The notes: a model not told the origin generated them from the letters alone. 64,000 bases of DNA from Gnetum montanum (GCA_015680685.1 MNCI01004258.1:199092-263091); one strand, 5' to 3'. Counted from the first letter of the stretch, positions 22,095 to 34,268 are shown. Made by a program: numbers and translations.

Positions 22095-23387
22095 CAAAAA
22101 ATTGAGTAGGCATGTTCATCCATTAAGGTGTTTTGATCACTAGCTCTTTTGGGTTTATGGAAGGTCTTTATTTGTTGTGTTGACCAGTCAGTTTTTATTT
22201 GGGCTTTTAGGTTTGTATATTAACATGGCCCTAGAGGGAAAGGTTTCATAGATAATATAAGGCCCCTTCCACAATGTTTGAAACTTGGTTCTTTGTGGCA
22301 TGTATGTGGGATTCTAGTCTAGGATCCTATCTCTTAGTTGAAATTTTACTTTCCTAATTCTGAGGTCATGTTGTTGCTTATTGAATGCCATGTGCACTTC
22401 ATTAGATGATAGGGCTACTAGTTAGTTCTTGTCTAGAAAGTTGAGATTCATTAGTCTTTCTTTTTATGCTAGACTTAGGTGAAGGTCAAGGTCACAAGCT
22501 ATTGACAATGTATGGAGCCCATTTGGATTGGAAGTGTTGGTAATTTTCCATACACAAGCTCATAGGGAGGGTAGGTAATAGGAAGTTTCCAAGTGGAGTG
22601 GTAGGCCCAAAGGACATCATTGAGTTTTGTGCTCTAGTTCTTCCTATATTTACTAACAATTCTTGTTAGTATTTTTGTAATTTTCCTATTTGTAACCTCT
22701 CCTTGACCATTAGCTTGGGGGTGGTATGGTGTTGTTAATTTATGTTTAACTTCTAAGCGTTGCATGAGCTTCTAAAAGGTAGTTCCTGTAAAATGAGTAC
22801 CGTTATTAGAAATAAGTGCACATGGCATCCCAAAGCCATTTACAACATATTGTTGTACAAACCGAGTAGCTATGTAAGATGTGTAATTAGTGATAGCTAT
22901 AGCTTCTACCCATTCCATACAATAGTTAACATTGACTATGATGTACGCCTTTCCATTTACATGGGAGTGATTGGACCCATGAAGTCAATGCTCCAAATAT
23001 TAAAGGGCTCTACTGGTTGGATCCATTATTGAGGATCCTCCATACAAGTAGTCATTCCACCATCACATTGGTAGTGTTCATAGGAGTGGACAAAGTAGTA
23101 AGAGTTCTTGAAAAGTGTTGGCTAGTAATACTCTACCATGAGGATCTGAATGATCATGCATCTGCTAGCATAGTGGCCCCCACAAGGGCCCTCATGAGTA
23201 TCTTGGAGCATGCACAGTTGATCAACATTAGATATGCACCAACAAACTAAGCCATTGATGCACACCTTGTAAAGATGTCTATTTATTTCCATGAAACATT
23301 TTTCTTGGTGAAGAAACTATTGTTTCTTCCTATTACCCCACTCTTGTGGCATCTCCTAAGTGAGAAGTTGTTAAGAATGCCATCATA
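22095..23387 (-). pseudogene. Integrase of copy B
   Basis: The minus strand shows the zinc-domain part 'HEGPCGGHYASR', then 'HYQCDGGM', 'WIQPVEPFNIWSIDFMGP' (first Asp kept) and, in broken frame, the block where A and C have 'HPQ..N.Q'. There the third catalytic position reads Glu, unlike in A and C. The C-terminal 'WNP..VP'-type domain is traceable to about 22140 but frameshifted. Many TGA and TAG codons interrupt it. Confidence 0.75.
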
Positions 23388-23935
23388 CTAGTTGGGTATA
23401 GTGGGCATTTGTTTAATTATAGCCTCGGCAAAGAGGAGTTCATTAGGAAATTGATCTGAAAGTGGGCTTTCCTCCTCTTTGTTGTCCCATCTCAACTGAG
23501 ATAAGTGATTACTGATCACACTCTTGATTCCCTTTCGATCTACCATAGTGAAATCAAGTTCTTGTAGGATCACCAGCCACTATATAACATAGGGATTCAT
23601 CATTGGCTTATTCATTAGGAACTAGATTGCATTGTGGTCTATGTTTACAAACATCTTGTATTCAAGCACATAGTGCTTGAATTTTTCCAGGGTAAACACC
23701 ACAACGATTAGTTCTTTCTCCATTATGGTGTAGTTTTACAATGCTTTTACTCACATAGTGGATGTAGTAAGGATGTTTCTGATTGTCCAACTATGTAAGC
23801 ATAGCTCCGAAAGCATAATTGGATGCATCCATCATGATGTGGAAGAGCTTGGATCAATAAGGTGCTCATAGGATTGGAGTTTCTATGAGATTTTGCTTGA
23901 GTTGTTGGAATGCACATTCGCATTCCTTGATCTAA
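23388..23935 (-). pseudogene. RNase H of copy B
   Basis: A clean tail (23388-23573) has 'ILQELDFTMVDRKGIKSV' and 'SNHLSQLRWDNKEEESPL'. Upstream in broken frame are 'EKELIVVVFTLEKFKHYV' and 'VNIDHNAI'. The order equals that of copy A. The ADHL motif of the family reads SNHL here. Confidence 0.75.
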
Positions 23936-25049
23936 AAAAATGGATCTTCCTTCTTTGTTAGCTTCACCAATAGTTTGGGGATCTTAGAGAAATTCTTAAT
24001 GAATCACAGGTAGTAGCCAGTGTGTCCAAGGAATGAGCTCACATATTTAACTATTTCTGGTTGTCTGGTAATTCCTTGGATGACCCTTATTTTTTAAGGA
24101 TCAACCTCGATCCATTTCTCTAAAATTTTGTGCCCCAAAATAATGCCTTCTTGGACCATCAAGTGGATTTTCTGCAAGTTAAGCCTAAGGTTTGTCTCCA
24201 TGCACCTTTTTAGCACTTTCTCAAGATGGCCTAGGGCTTGCTCAAATGTAGTCTCATAGGTGAAGAAGTCATACATGAAGACTTCCACCCTGCTACCAAT
24301 CTGCTCTTGGAAAATTCTCAAGATGAGGTGTTGGAATGTGGTTGGAGCATTACATAGGCCAAATGGCATCTTTCTATATGTGAAGGTTCCCTAGAGACTC
24401 TTGACTGTGGTTTTGGTCTGATCCTCTAGTGCTATTTAGATTTTTTTATAGCCACTATAACCATCTAGAAAGCTATACTAGCAATGCCTAGAAATGGTGT
24501 TCAACACCTAGTTCACAAATGGCAACAGAAAGTGATCCTTGTATGTTGTCATGTTCAATAGCCTGAAGTTGATGCAGACCTCCATTTGCCACCTTTCTTT
24601 GGTATTATCACAAGTGGGCTAACCCACTCGCTATCCGCAATGGGATAAATGAACATCACCTTGAGGAGTTATTTAATCTTTTCTTTCATGATCTACTTCA
24701 ATTTGGGGTTCAACCATTGCTATGGCCACCTCTTTAATTTAATGGAAGGATTTGTGTAGATGTGGTATTGGCATATCCTAGGATTAATTCCAGTGAGTTC
24801 AGGATATGACCAAGCATAGGTTTTTGGCAATTTGTTAACCACCTCCAATAGCTTCTTTCTATGTAGGAGCAAGAATGGAATTGATAATAATTGGCTTGCC
24901 ATTTTTAGGAAGATATATTTCATTCTAACTAGCATACTTTTTAACTTAAGAGGCTCTTGTTTAAAATTTTCAAGGATCTTCAACTCTCCCCCATTGGTAT
25001 CATCAAGTTCATCAGAGAGTTGGCAATGGATTTGTTCCATCTCGTTCAT
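23936..25049 (-). pseudogene. Reverse transcriptase of copy B
   Basis: The frame begins with 109 clean codons (24720-25049) that include 'KTYAWSYPELTGINPRICQ'. It then breaks, and a clean segment at 24094-24369 gives 'MPFGLCNAPTTFQHLILRI', and the polymerase motif 'EVFMYDFFTYE', where the first Asp of F-M-D-D has become Tyr. 'GIILGHKIL' follows. The loss of a catalytic Asp and multiple stops make it inactive. Confidence 0.85.
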
Positions 25050-25142
25050 GCCTTTGATGTAGGCACTTGTAATGCTCTTAATCTATTTCATGCATAAGGT
25101 TGAGCTACTTTTAGGTTCAGCTATCAGCCACTGGAATTCCTC

Positions 25143-25720
25143 TTATTTTGTGGCTATTGCATATAGGCATCTTTGAATCTCAAATACATCTGCATAGTAC
25201 CTACATGCTATGATTATTGTAGTTTTCACTATCCACAATTTCTGCATGCAGTTGCATCCTATGTCATTGTATGTGATGCATGGAATGTGCTTCCTCTCCA
25301 TCTTTCCAAAATCATTTTCCTTGAAAATTTCCAAGGAGAGGTGTCTGATTCTCATTCGTGCATCAATTGTACTTAGCCAAGCCCTTCCCATGATGATTAG
25401 GAAGTCCCCCTTGTAGTAGTCAACTTTGATCCCTAGGAAATCAGTAGGATATGACTATCCATAGATAGTGGTCACAATGTCCTCCACCAATCCTAATGGA
25501 ATAGTGATGGACTAATTTGCTAACTTAAGATGAATGTTGCTTTTCTTAAGAGGAGGTAGGTTTTAAGCTTTATACATTTTATGGGAAATCAAATTCACTC
25601 TAGAACTTGAGTCCAAGAGAGATTTGCATGGCTCATTACTAGTGATTTGCAAGTATATTAGGAGACTCCTAGGGTTAGATCTTTTTCTAGGAAGGTGGCT
25701 AACCTTTATTCAATCAATGA
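25143..25720 (-). pseudogene. Protease of copy B
   Basis: The second half is well kept (25143-25391): 'MGRAWLSTIDARMRIRHLS' and 'HIPCITYNDIGCNCMQ'. The active-site half, expected near 25560-25680, is traceable by similarity to A (aligned around 'tgcatggctcattactag') but is frameshifted. The Asp-Ser-Gly motif is damaged on the strand as read. Confidence 0.65.
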
Positions 25721-25899
25721 CTGCATGGGTTAACATTACAATGTGGACTTTAAGAGGTGTTTGGTTTGAATAGATCTTGAATGGGATTGCAAAGGATGAG
25801 GGAAAAGTAGGGTCATCAGTCATAAGTGTCTACGAGGGCTTAGAAGGATTGTTGGTTCAGAAGAAAGGTCTTTTTTAGGGCTTATTTTCTGAACCACTC

Positions 25900-28303
25900 A
25901 CTTGGAAAGCTAGTTGTAAGTTAACAACCCTTGTGGCATTTCTTTGCTACGAGTAGGTTAGAATTTTTCCTTGCATAAACGAAGCTAGTGGCAATTCAGT
26001 TGAGGGTGGAGTTATAGGTGTAGAAGGATGAGAAGGATAAAATGAAAATGGGGATTCCCCCTTGGAGATTGAGCTTTGTAATACTTAGGAGGGTAGTAGT
26101 GGTGTTGAAAAGATGTGTGGCTGGAAGAGTCAAGTAGAGAAATCGATTGTTGAACATAGTACCTATATGGATCTGGCTACTGATAAAGGTATTGCTACCT
26201 TGGTGGTGGCATCACCATGATTGTGGGTGCTACCATTGCTGGTATCACTCATGAGGTTGAGGTGGAGCTCCACTTAGATAATAAGCTTGTTATTGGTGGA
26301 ACTACTTGTAGTTTCCTTGAGGATAAGGCAACCTCCTAGGTGCTTGCCTTCTTGCTAATCTAGGATTTAGCATATACACCCTAGACTCCTGCAAGTGTGA
26401 CATAATGGGGCAACATCTCTTAGGATGTTTGTATTGGTAAATATCACACCCACCACCATCATCTATTTTAGAAACCACAAACTCTTCAATGGTAGTAGCT
26501 TTGCCCTTACCCCTTTAATGGGCATGTTCAGCTTCCTTCATTCTTCTTCAGTCATGACCGCTACCTTGTTCTTTAGACTCTTAAGAAATTCTAAGGATAG
26601 TTTGAAACTTCTCATCCAAAGAATCCCACATTTTGTCTACCTTAGCCAATATTTTAGAAACATATTTTTGTATCGACATAGTCTTACATTGTACCACTTC
26701 ATTAAGTGGTGCCTCCTCCTTGTTGTCACAAAATCGAACCTCCCATTTTCAGATGGAAGGGTCTTGGTTGTACTCTTCTACACTTTCTCTTTTTCTCAAC
26801 TCACCTTCTTCTTTGGCCACTTGCTTGATTAGCCTTTGGATCTAATCACCTCTTAATTCTAAAATTCTCCCTTGGACATAGACCCCAAGAGTTCTCCTCA
26901 TTTCTATTTTGAGCCCATCTATGATATGGTAGAGTTTCTCCCTTTGGAAAACCCATGGCCTAAGCATCTGTGCAATAGAGAGTAATATCTGCTCATGGCT
27001 ACATCCAAGGATTCATGTGTTTATTATCTCCACCCTTGGATTTTCTTTCTCAAATTTGACACTTGGGAGTATGTTTACTACTTATCATTGAAGAGTTCAA
27101 CCATTGTACTCCATCGTTTGATTGATTTTGCTTCTAAGGATTGGTACTAGCTTTCAGCCTCCTTGATGAGTATCCTAGGGAACAACAATTTTTTCCATTC
27201 ATTTTTCACATTTTGTAAGGCATAGGCATTGTGAAAGGCTTGGAGATTATTTTGTGAATAAGAAATGTATCCTCCTTCAAACTTGGGGATATTGTTTATG
27301 TCCAACCATTTGATTCTACTATTTTTCACATGCCTCATTGAAATTATCAAGGCCTCTACAATGTTTAACATGTTTCTTGTTGCAAGGAAATGCTCATCAC
27401 AGTCATAGCCCCTATTATGGCCATGATGCTTATGATGCTACCTAATGTCCCTTCATTCATGGTGGTGGGCCTCCCTTGATTGCCCATGCCCTTGGTTTTT
27501 ATTGTTCAGGTGGGCCATACAAACATCTCTATCTCACTAGTTATCTCCACCTCAATTTCATTCTTTATGGCTTTAGTTGGAGTTGGAGGAGGAAGAAGAT
27601 AAGGATGAAGAAGGTGAAAAGGAAAGAGGGCTAGTACCAGAATAGTGTTGGCTACTCCCTCTTCATTGGTCATGACCATGATCATCATGTTTATCTTTGT
27701 CATGGTGCTTGTCCATGTTCCTACCTTGACTTCCTCCTTTGGGAGCCTTCATGGTCATGGGACCCATTCTTCCTTGAACTAGGATTGTTTACAGTGGATT
27801 GTAAATGTTGGTTAGGATTCCCTTCTTCAAAGAAGAGAGGAGGAGAATCAGTGTTTTGAGAACTCCTAGAGAAGGGATCCTCTCCTTCCTTTTGGTTAAG
27901 CAGGAACAAGGGATTTGTGGACCATTTTTTCTTTGATGCCTCGTAGTGAACCTCCTACTATTGATCTTTCTTCCGTTGTGTCTTAGTGGGATGATAATCC
28001 TAATAGTCATGGACCTATACAACGTACTCTGCATTGAGCCCTGCGATGCCCAATTTCATGAGAGTGTGAAGCAACATCACAAGAACTATTTGATTGGGTG
28101 GCAAAACAATGTCGCCCTCCATGTTCCTCCACCAAAATTGTTCATCTTGGTGTAGGATGAAGGTGAAATATGGAACATACTCATCTAGATGAGTATAAAC
28201 CACTCTACATTACTAGGGCATAGGTGGTTTTTACCCTTCATCCCTTTGCTAATTGGAACCACCTTCATATGGCAGTAGAGAATCTCCCTTGTGGGAAGAA
28301 GCT
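25900..28303 (-). pseudogene. gag: gag relic of copy B
   Basis: The expected start reads ATA instead of ATG near 28303. The conserved N-terminal block 'MVYTHLDEYVPYFTFIL' and 'QFWWRNMEGDIVLPPNQ' is clean at 28015-28203. The charged middle (27500-27910) and the capsid-like part with 'KWLDINNIPKFEGGYISYS' (27147-27371) follow in broken frames. The start loss, several stops and frameshifts make it dead. The block order is as in A and C. Confidence 0.75.
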
Positions 28304-28436
28304 ATATTAAATTAGAAGAAAATTATGTGCTTTTGTTGTTATTATTATTTTTCTTAATGATATTAACTTTTAGTTTTATTACAATGTCATTATATAATTT
28401 CACTAACTCCTAGGTAGCGCACATAGCTAACTAAAG

Positions 28437-28454
28437 TCCTCAGCAATAGTACCA
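28437..28454 (-). other. Primer binding site of copy B (tRNA-Asp type, decayed)
   Basis: The plus strand reads TCCTCAGCAATAGTACCA, which matches 12 of 18 bases of the tRNA-Asp end. All six differences are transitions. It is placed one base from the LTR. Confidence 0.7.
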
Positions 28455-28455
28455 A

Positions 28456-29232
28456 TGATGAGCAACGAGTAATCCCTACATCCAACCATACAAATCACTA
28501 GCATTCATTAAGTGATTTGGTCAAATTTTGTAGACTTTAGCTCTATAAGTACACTAGGACTAGGTAGTGAATCTAATGAACGTGAAGTGCAAAGGTATGG
28601 TTAAGTGTAACTAAGGCACATGATTTTTATCATTTTTTGTTTTTCATTAATTTTCCTCAAGTGCTAAAGATTAAGTAATTAAATGTTTAATTAACCTAAT
28701 AACTAAGTAATGCTTAACTAATCCTAATATAAGCATATGTTCCCACTTTCCATACACACCTTGAACACGTTGTAATGCTACTGGGTTACTAAGTGTTAGG
28801 TGCTATTGGGATTACCAAGCATTAACATATGCTCCAAGTGGTCATACTTATGTGTATTGTTTATTTGAAATTAATTAATTAATTGAATGCATTAAAGTAA
28901 ATTTCATGAATAATAGAAGCATGAAGTAAACATTAAGATAAGTTCAAGTGCTACAAGGTTTATGAAGAAAGCTTGTCTTTATTATTGTTCACACCGAAGT
29001 GCTTAGGTACATCAATGTTCAAGTAAAGATTTGTACACTTCTTACTCCTATTGTGGGCACTTAGAAAATATTCTAACTCTGGGAAGATAGAAATGTAAGA
29101 CTTTGGCTAGCAACTAATGTCTAGATGCCATAAATGCAGTGAATGCATGCACATTTATAGGCAAAAATAGGCATTGCATTGACATGTGTCGATGCGATCG
29201 TGTTGATGTAGGTGAACGATGATGACTCATCA
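28456..29232 (-). repeat. 5' LTR of copy B (777 bp)
   Basis: In plus orientation it begins TGATGAGCAACGAGTAATCC and ends GACTCATCA. A TATA-like box (CTATAAATGT on the minus strand) lies at 29151-29160. Between the box and the end are repeats around 'tgatg'/'cgatg'. Confidence 0.85.
29151..29160 (-). promoter_or_regulatory. TATA-like box in 5' LTR of copy B
   Basis: The minus strand reads CTATAAATGT at the family-typical position. Confidence 0.45.
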
Positions 29233-29863
29233 AAAATATTGCTTAACTTAAATTTTTCTTTGTAATTGAAATTTCTTATCTACATTGCTATATGTAACTT
29301 TAGTAATCACTTCTTTATATTATCTTTGAATTTTTGCAACCAATTTTGTAGAGAGACCAATTTTATGTAGTCATAACCATGGCTTTGCATCAACCATTGA
29401 TTCATATGCTTCTACAAAATTAAGAAAACAAATAAAAACATTTTTTAGGTTCTTTTTTGCAAACTCTATTCAATGTCTAAGACTAACTAACTAATAGTTA
29501 AGTGATTTTATCTAAAAACTACTTGAGAATACTTATGTCGTACTTTTGAGTAATATTACCTATTGATCAATAATATAGTAGGTAAAATTAAGGAATATAT
29601 AGCTTTGAAGTAGTTGAATTCCACAACATGAATTGTGATTAAGACACATAATCCTTAATGAGATCCAGACATAAGAAGAATTAAAAAAACTTAAAGAACC
29701 TAGTTCACTTGATAAAATCAATAATAATTAGAAGAGTACAAACTCCAATCCTAAGTACCAATTTATACATAACTTTAATTCTTCCACAATGTTGTACTTT
29801 CATAGTGATACAACTCCTAATATCATAATGATAACTTATCATTATGACTTCTTACTTTTCCTT
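29233..29863. other. Unassigned AT-rich sequence left of copia element G
   Basis: No gene or family match was recognised. It ends in ACTAT (29864-29868), the left target duplication of element G, so it is part of the DNA into which G inserted. The right continuation is at 50259 onwards. Confidence 0.45.
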
Positions 29864-29868
29864 ACTAT

Positions 29869-29974
29869 TGTTAGCAAACGAATCAAGCAAAAAAAGAAAA
29901 AAAAGAAAAAAGAAAAAACAAGAACAAGAAAAACAAGCACACATAGAACACACAAAATTTTCATGGTTCAACAA
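29869..29974 (-). repeat. 3' LTR of element G, left part
   Basis: It begins TGTTAGCAAACGAATCAAGC and contains an AAAAAAGAAA-rich run and 'acaagcacacatagaacac'. Both are matched in the right LTR (50068 on). It stops at the AACAA target site where copy C entered. Confidence 0.88.
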
Positions 29975-30871
29975 AGATGAGTGGTGAAAGTACCCGTATG
30001 CCCAACCACATGAATCATGAAGCGTTCACACACGATTTGGACAAATTTGGTGGACTCTCTAGTTTCCAATGCACTACTCTTCTAGAAAGTGAATCTTGCC
30101 TTAAGGTCATTCATTGTCTTCCTAATTACACTTGTGATGTACAAAGGTATGGTTAAGTATAATTGAGACATATTATTTTTATCCTTTTATGTTTGATGTT
30201 CTTTGGTGCTTGAAGAGAGAGATAAAGTAATTTAATGACTAATTCAATCTAACTAACTAATTGGTCTCTAGCTAATCCTAACATAAGCATCTGATCCCAC
30301 TTTCCATGCACATCTTGAAGCCACGTATCCACTGCTGGGTTACCAAGTGCTACGCTACTGGGTGCACCAAGCAATAACGCTACTAGAATTACCAAGGGAA
30401 TATGTGTTTATGCTCGAAACAATCATACATATGTACTTAATCTCTTTAGATTAATTGATTAAAGTCTAATTTAGCTTAATTTAGCTTAATTGATTAAATA
30501 TTTAATAAAAATAATGAATGCAGAAATAAAACATTTAAGCTATCTAGAATGTTGCAAGGCTTATCAATAAGCTCATCTTTATTAATTTACACACTAGTGT
30601 GGTTCAGGTACAACAGTGCTTGAATAAAGATCCATACACTCAATGAGTCCTACTGCAAGCACTTAGGAAAAATATTCTAACTTTCAAATAGACAAACAAC
30701 AAGAGCTCTACTACTATGATGAATGTCATGCCCATAAACATGGTTGGAAGCTCGTATTTATAGTTTTTGCTTTACATGGGCTTGTTGATGGGGTAACACC
30801 ACGTAAATGGGGCCTTGTCGATGAGGCTGCATCAATGGGGCCCTAGCAATGTGACAGCTTGATGCTCATCA
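29975..30871 (-). repeat. 3' LTR of copy C (897 bp)
   Basis: It begins AGATGAGTGGTGAAAG (the first T of TGATGA changed to A) and ends GCTCATCA. A TATA-like box lies at 30753-30763 (CTATAAATACG on the minus strand). The segment 30768-30865 has 'gatgggg'/'aatgggg' repeats. Confidence 0.9.
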
Positions 30872-30885
30872 TACCCCCATGACTG
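30872..30885 (-). other. Polypurine tract of copy C
   Basis: The minus strand reads CAGTCATGGGGGTA directly before TGATGAGC of the LTR. The same tract stands in copy H. Confidence 0.75.
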
Positions 30886-31022
30886 AATGAAAACTCATCC
30901 TTGAGTTCTTTTACAAAATTGGAAAGGTATGGGATTATTGACTAACTCTTAACAAAACAACTAACTTGAAAAAACTGAGTGCCTAAGTGTACAAATCAAA
31001 AAATTACAAAAAATTGTGGTGT

Positions 31023-34000
31023 TCATGATACAAAATTGAACACCATGACTTCACTACAAAAATGTGGATAGCACATCCTCTGATGATGTGAATATAGTGG
31101 TGAAGACCAAATAGTCCCAGGCGGTGAAGATTCTTGAGGCTCTGAAGGACCTTCGCTAGATCCAGGCATGTGCAATAGCTGAGGTGACTATGGCTATCTT
31201 GTTGTAGTTACAACCTCTAGTGGAAGGTGAAAGGTATCAAGCAATGCCGTCATCTTCTCCTTCTTACTTTTGGAATCATTCAAAGTCCACACAACATCAC
31301 CAATGTGGGTTGGAATGGGGACATCCCATGGACACGACATGATTGAGAAAATATCTTTTACATTGACAAACCAAATAGCAAACTATTTGCATTTGATGTT
31401 GAATGCCCTTACTACATTTTGTAGCTTCTGGTAGTCATTTATTCTCCTAGCCAAGTTCTCGGTAGTTGATCATTGATCTATGAAGCATGCCTTGAGAACT
31501 TTGAGTTCAATATTAGCCATGACAAGCTTGTCGTTGGTGTCCTTGTGGTGCTTAAACTCGACCTCGTATAACAAGTACAAGCTTCCACCTATTTCTTTAA
31601 TTTAGATCATGGTCATCTGTCAATTAACATGGCTAGATTTTCATAATAGAGATTGGCAAGCTCCATGTATTTCATCATCTCCTTTATCTATAACTCCTTT
31701 GTGTGGATTTTTGCCTTGTTGTAGGCATCTATCCCATCAACGATGGGTTACCAAAATTCTCTACATTGCTGAAGTTGCTAGAGGACTTCATTTGCTTTTG
31801 CCTTCATCAATTGGATATGTTTTGCATTTACTTTTTTCTATAGATTGACTTGCTCTCTATAATGATCTTTGACTTTCTCAAATTTGAGAGCTTCAGATTT
31901 CTAGGAAGCTACCTCAATTGTAGTCTTCTGGTGAAGGGCGTGCACCTCCTCCCTCAAGAGATTCCTGTTGTCTACCACCAATCTCCTCAGTTTTGTGTTT
32001 TCTCTAGCCAATTACTCTTGCTATTGATGGATAAATTCAGCTAATTGCTACTTGTGCACATCAACATTTCACAAGTGATGATTTTCTATGGTCAACTGGA
32101 CATTCTCCTAGTAAGTTTAATCCAAGGACTTTTGAATATTTTGTTGTGTGGCCTCTACCAAAGATCTATAGAACACTGCCATTTCTATTACACCCTCAAC
32201 CCCTTTGAGCTTGGTGTGAAGCTATTCCATAGCCTCATCTCTTATTAGTGTCAGGTTGAGAAATGTGAGACTGACAATCTGGGCTCTTAGTTTGGCAACT
32301 TTTGCAGTCAAGCATTCATTCCACTCCTTGGCTATTTCAAGTTGCCCCTCTAATATGATATTTTTACCCCTTGCCTCTAGCAGCTTTGATTGGGTTGTAG
32401 TGATGTTGTCTAGAAGGTCAAAGACATCTAAAGTGATTGCCTAGTTCACAATAGTTGGACTAGTAGTTCCTCATGTTATGTTGCTCTTATTTTATTGCTT
32501 ATGGTCCCTATGGATGTTTACACATCTTTAAGTGTAGTGTTGTTTGGTGTAGATGCTATAGGTGCATTAAGCATTTCGACAATCCTATCAGTGATCACTG
32601 TTGCTACTATTTCCTACCCGTGGTACTGCATCACCAAACCTGTTGCCTCCTCACCCTCCTACATGTGCACTAAGAAGGTCACAACATTACTGAAGATTTT
32701 TGGGTGTGTCTATTATTTTGCGAGAGATATTGTAATCTCTTTGGTGCTCGGATTCAACTTCGTGGGTAGCTACATTCTTTGGATTGAGAAAATGGGTCCA
32801 CCCTCACCCATCAAACTAATTGTTTGGGCCACCTCATTAAAGTGACTCATGGCTAGTTTGTAGATGGATGGGCTCCCACCACTTGTGCCTGCTCATTGAT
32901 CATGTTTACTCAGGAGCCATTCTTTGTATTCTTAAAACTGTTGGGTAGACAACCGCACAACGTTTAAGGGACTCAACGTAGAAGAGCCAACATACATTGT
33001 TGAAGGGAAAAGGGGTCCCGTATGTCCTAAGTGAAATTGGAGATGGTGAACCACTTGTAATGGGTTCTCTATCGAATGATGTTCCCCCTCTTAACGATAG
33101 TGAGGAGGTGGGGTATCAGAACCTATGCTCCACAATACACAACCCTGGTTCTGATATGATGCTTCTTACCTTCTCTTCTATTGCTACGGCCCCGATTGTG
33201 GTGACGATCTAAGTGCCCGTCCTTGTTATATGTTGTTGTTCCCTCAGTGAATAGTTGGTGGACATAGTTGTTTGAGTGGTGGGTGGGGGTGGTGGTCACT
33301 GCTCCTTTTGTGGATAGTTGTGGTAGGATTTTATCCTTCATTATTTCTATCCAGTTGGTGGTCAAAACAATTCTGATAGTGTTGTTGGTGTAATAGACTA
33401 TCCCTCCCCTTTATTAGAGTTTCCTAATGAGGAATGGAAAGGAGAGTGCCTTCCTTCCATATTCATTTTCTTTAAACCACTTCTCCATCTCTTGATAGAT
33501 TAGTTGCAAAAGGTTGATTAGAAATTTCCCACTTAGAGCAGTGCATGCTCGGGTAGAGAAGGTAATGGTTTTGGTTGGCCTCACCATGGGATTGAGGTGG
33601 AAGGCTGTAATCTTATAATGGATCATCTTTGCTAGTGTGAGCATGCCAAACTCCTTAAGGTTGACACCATAACACTGTTGCATCCATTCTTTCTTAATGC
33701 TCAAATATGCCTACATTAGGATTTTAGTAAGATTTACCCTTGTTTTGGGCAACCCAAGCATTGTAGCAATGGCTTGCATTGAGTAGGATACTAAGATGTC
33801 CTTGATTTTCACTGTTGCTCTAGGCTACTTGTTGTTCTAGAATAGGAATGTTTCTCCCATGTACCACTCCTTGGTGGGAGTGATGGTTGGCCACATGGGA
33901 GAGAACTTTAGTTGGTCGTGTAATTCTCTTGGTGCATGCTCCAGGAAAGGGCCAAAATTTAACTCCTGGAGCATTGATTTTTGGACCTCTCTTGATTTGA

Positions 34001-34268
34001 TCTAATTTAGGAAAGCCTCTGTTAAGGCCACTTCAAGATTTGCTGGTTGCACTAGTGCATCATCCTGATGGGAGTGCTTTGTTGTTGCTACTGCTAGTTT
34101 TGGAATCTATCTGATAGATTCCACTTCTGCCTCTTCCCTAAGAGGACCTATGGCATGGGTTGTGAGTGGTTCTTTTTGGGGCTATTCTTGGCCTCTTCCT
34201 GTTCTAGGCTGTTTCTCCCTTGGTTGGGATGGTCTTACTTCCTACGTGTGCTTCCCTTTTGGTGCCAT
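31023..34268 (-). pseudogene. Third reading frame of copy C (coiled-coil protein, decayed)
   Basis: The minus strand opens with ATG at 34268 (MAPKGK) and can be followed, with stops and a few shifts, to a TGA at 31023. The N-terminal third has 'FGPFLEHAPRELHDQLKF' and a clean 96-codon part (33414-33704) with 'LAKMIHYKITAFHL' and 'SGKFLINLLQLIYQEMEKW', ending 'ALSFPFLIRKL'. It recalls the plant-transposon-associated domain called Transposase_32, but only by memory of its pattern. The second half (about 31500-32450) is Glu/Lys/Leu-rich and looks like a long coiled coil ('EALKFEKVKDHYREQVNL', 'MKYMELANLYYENLAML'). The C-terminus is Pro/Ser-rich. No signal peptide or membrane segment is evident. 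It occupies the place where Athila elements carry an env-like gene, but nothing in it looks like an envelope. A gag fragment interrupts it at about 32995-33235. Confidence 0.6.
32995..33235. repeat. Rearranged gag fragment inside the third frame of copy C
   Basis: The stretch 32997-33150 encodes, on the plus strand, 'VPYVLSEIGDGEPLVMGSL' and 'VGYQNLCSTIHNPGS'. In copy A the equivalent gag piece ('VPYVIGENEGGEPTTGGLS') is on the minus strand (16469-16654). The adjoining 33155-33235 encodes 'GHLDRHHNRGRSNRREGKK' on the minus strand, the same direction as gag in A (about 16390-16460). Two neighbouring gag segments therefore stand here in opposite directions, with a junction near 33152. Confidence 0.7.

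Larger units (their letters stand above)
20886..29232 (-). mobile_element. Copy B: Athila-like element lacking its 3' LTR
   Basis: The 5' LTR (28456-29232), PBS, gag, protease, RT, RNase H, integrase and part of the 3' noncoding region are present on the minus strand. Similarity to the 3' region starts only at about 20886 ('acaagtgggtccttcccata'). Nothing like the family LTR or PPT is found to the left as far as element T, so the 3' end was lost, probably by deletion. The five bases right of the 5' LTR are AAAAT; their left partner is gone. Coding decay is the heaviest of the three pol-bearing copies. Confidence 0.85.

Noticed and set aside
26425-26845. Plus-strand 135-codon and 70-codon frames
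   Set aside because: They are antisense readings of the gag relic of copy B, rich in Phe and Leu because the true strand is Lys- and Glu-rich.
29889-29930. A-rich run as a poly(A) tail of a retroposed gene or LINE
   Set aside because: The same run stands inside the other LTR of G (about 50090-50107), so it is part of the copia LTR.
32473-32845. Plus-strand 116-codon frame with hydrophobic stretches, like a membrane protein
   Set aside because: It is antisense to the coiled-coil third frame of copy C, which reads better on the minus strand and continues over neighbouring segments.
31023-34268. Third frame of C as an envelope gene
   Set aside because: No signal peptide, membrane anchor or cleavage site is visible; the second half is a soluble-looking coiled coil. 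Only its position resembles that of Athila env-like genes.
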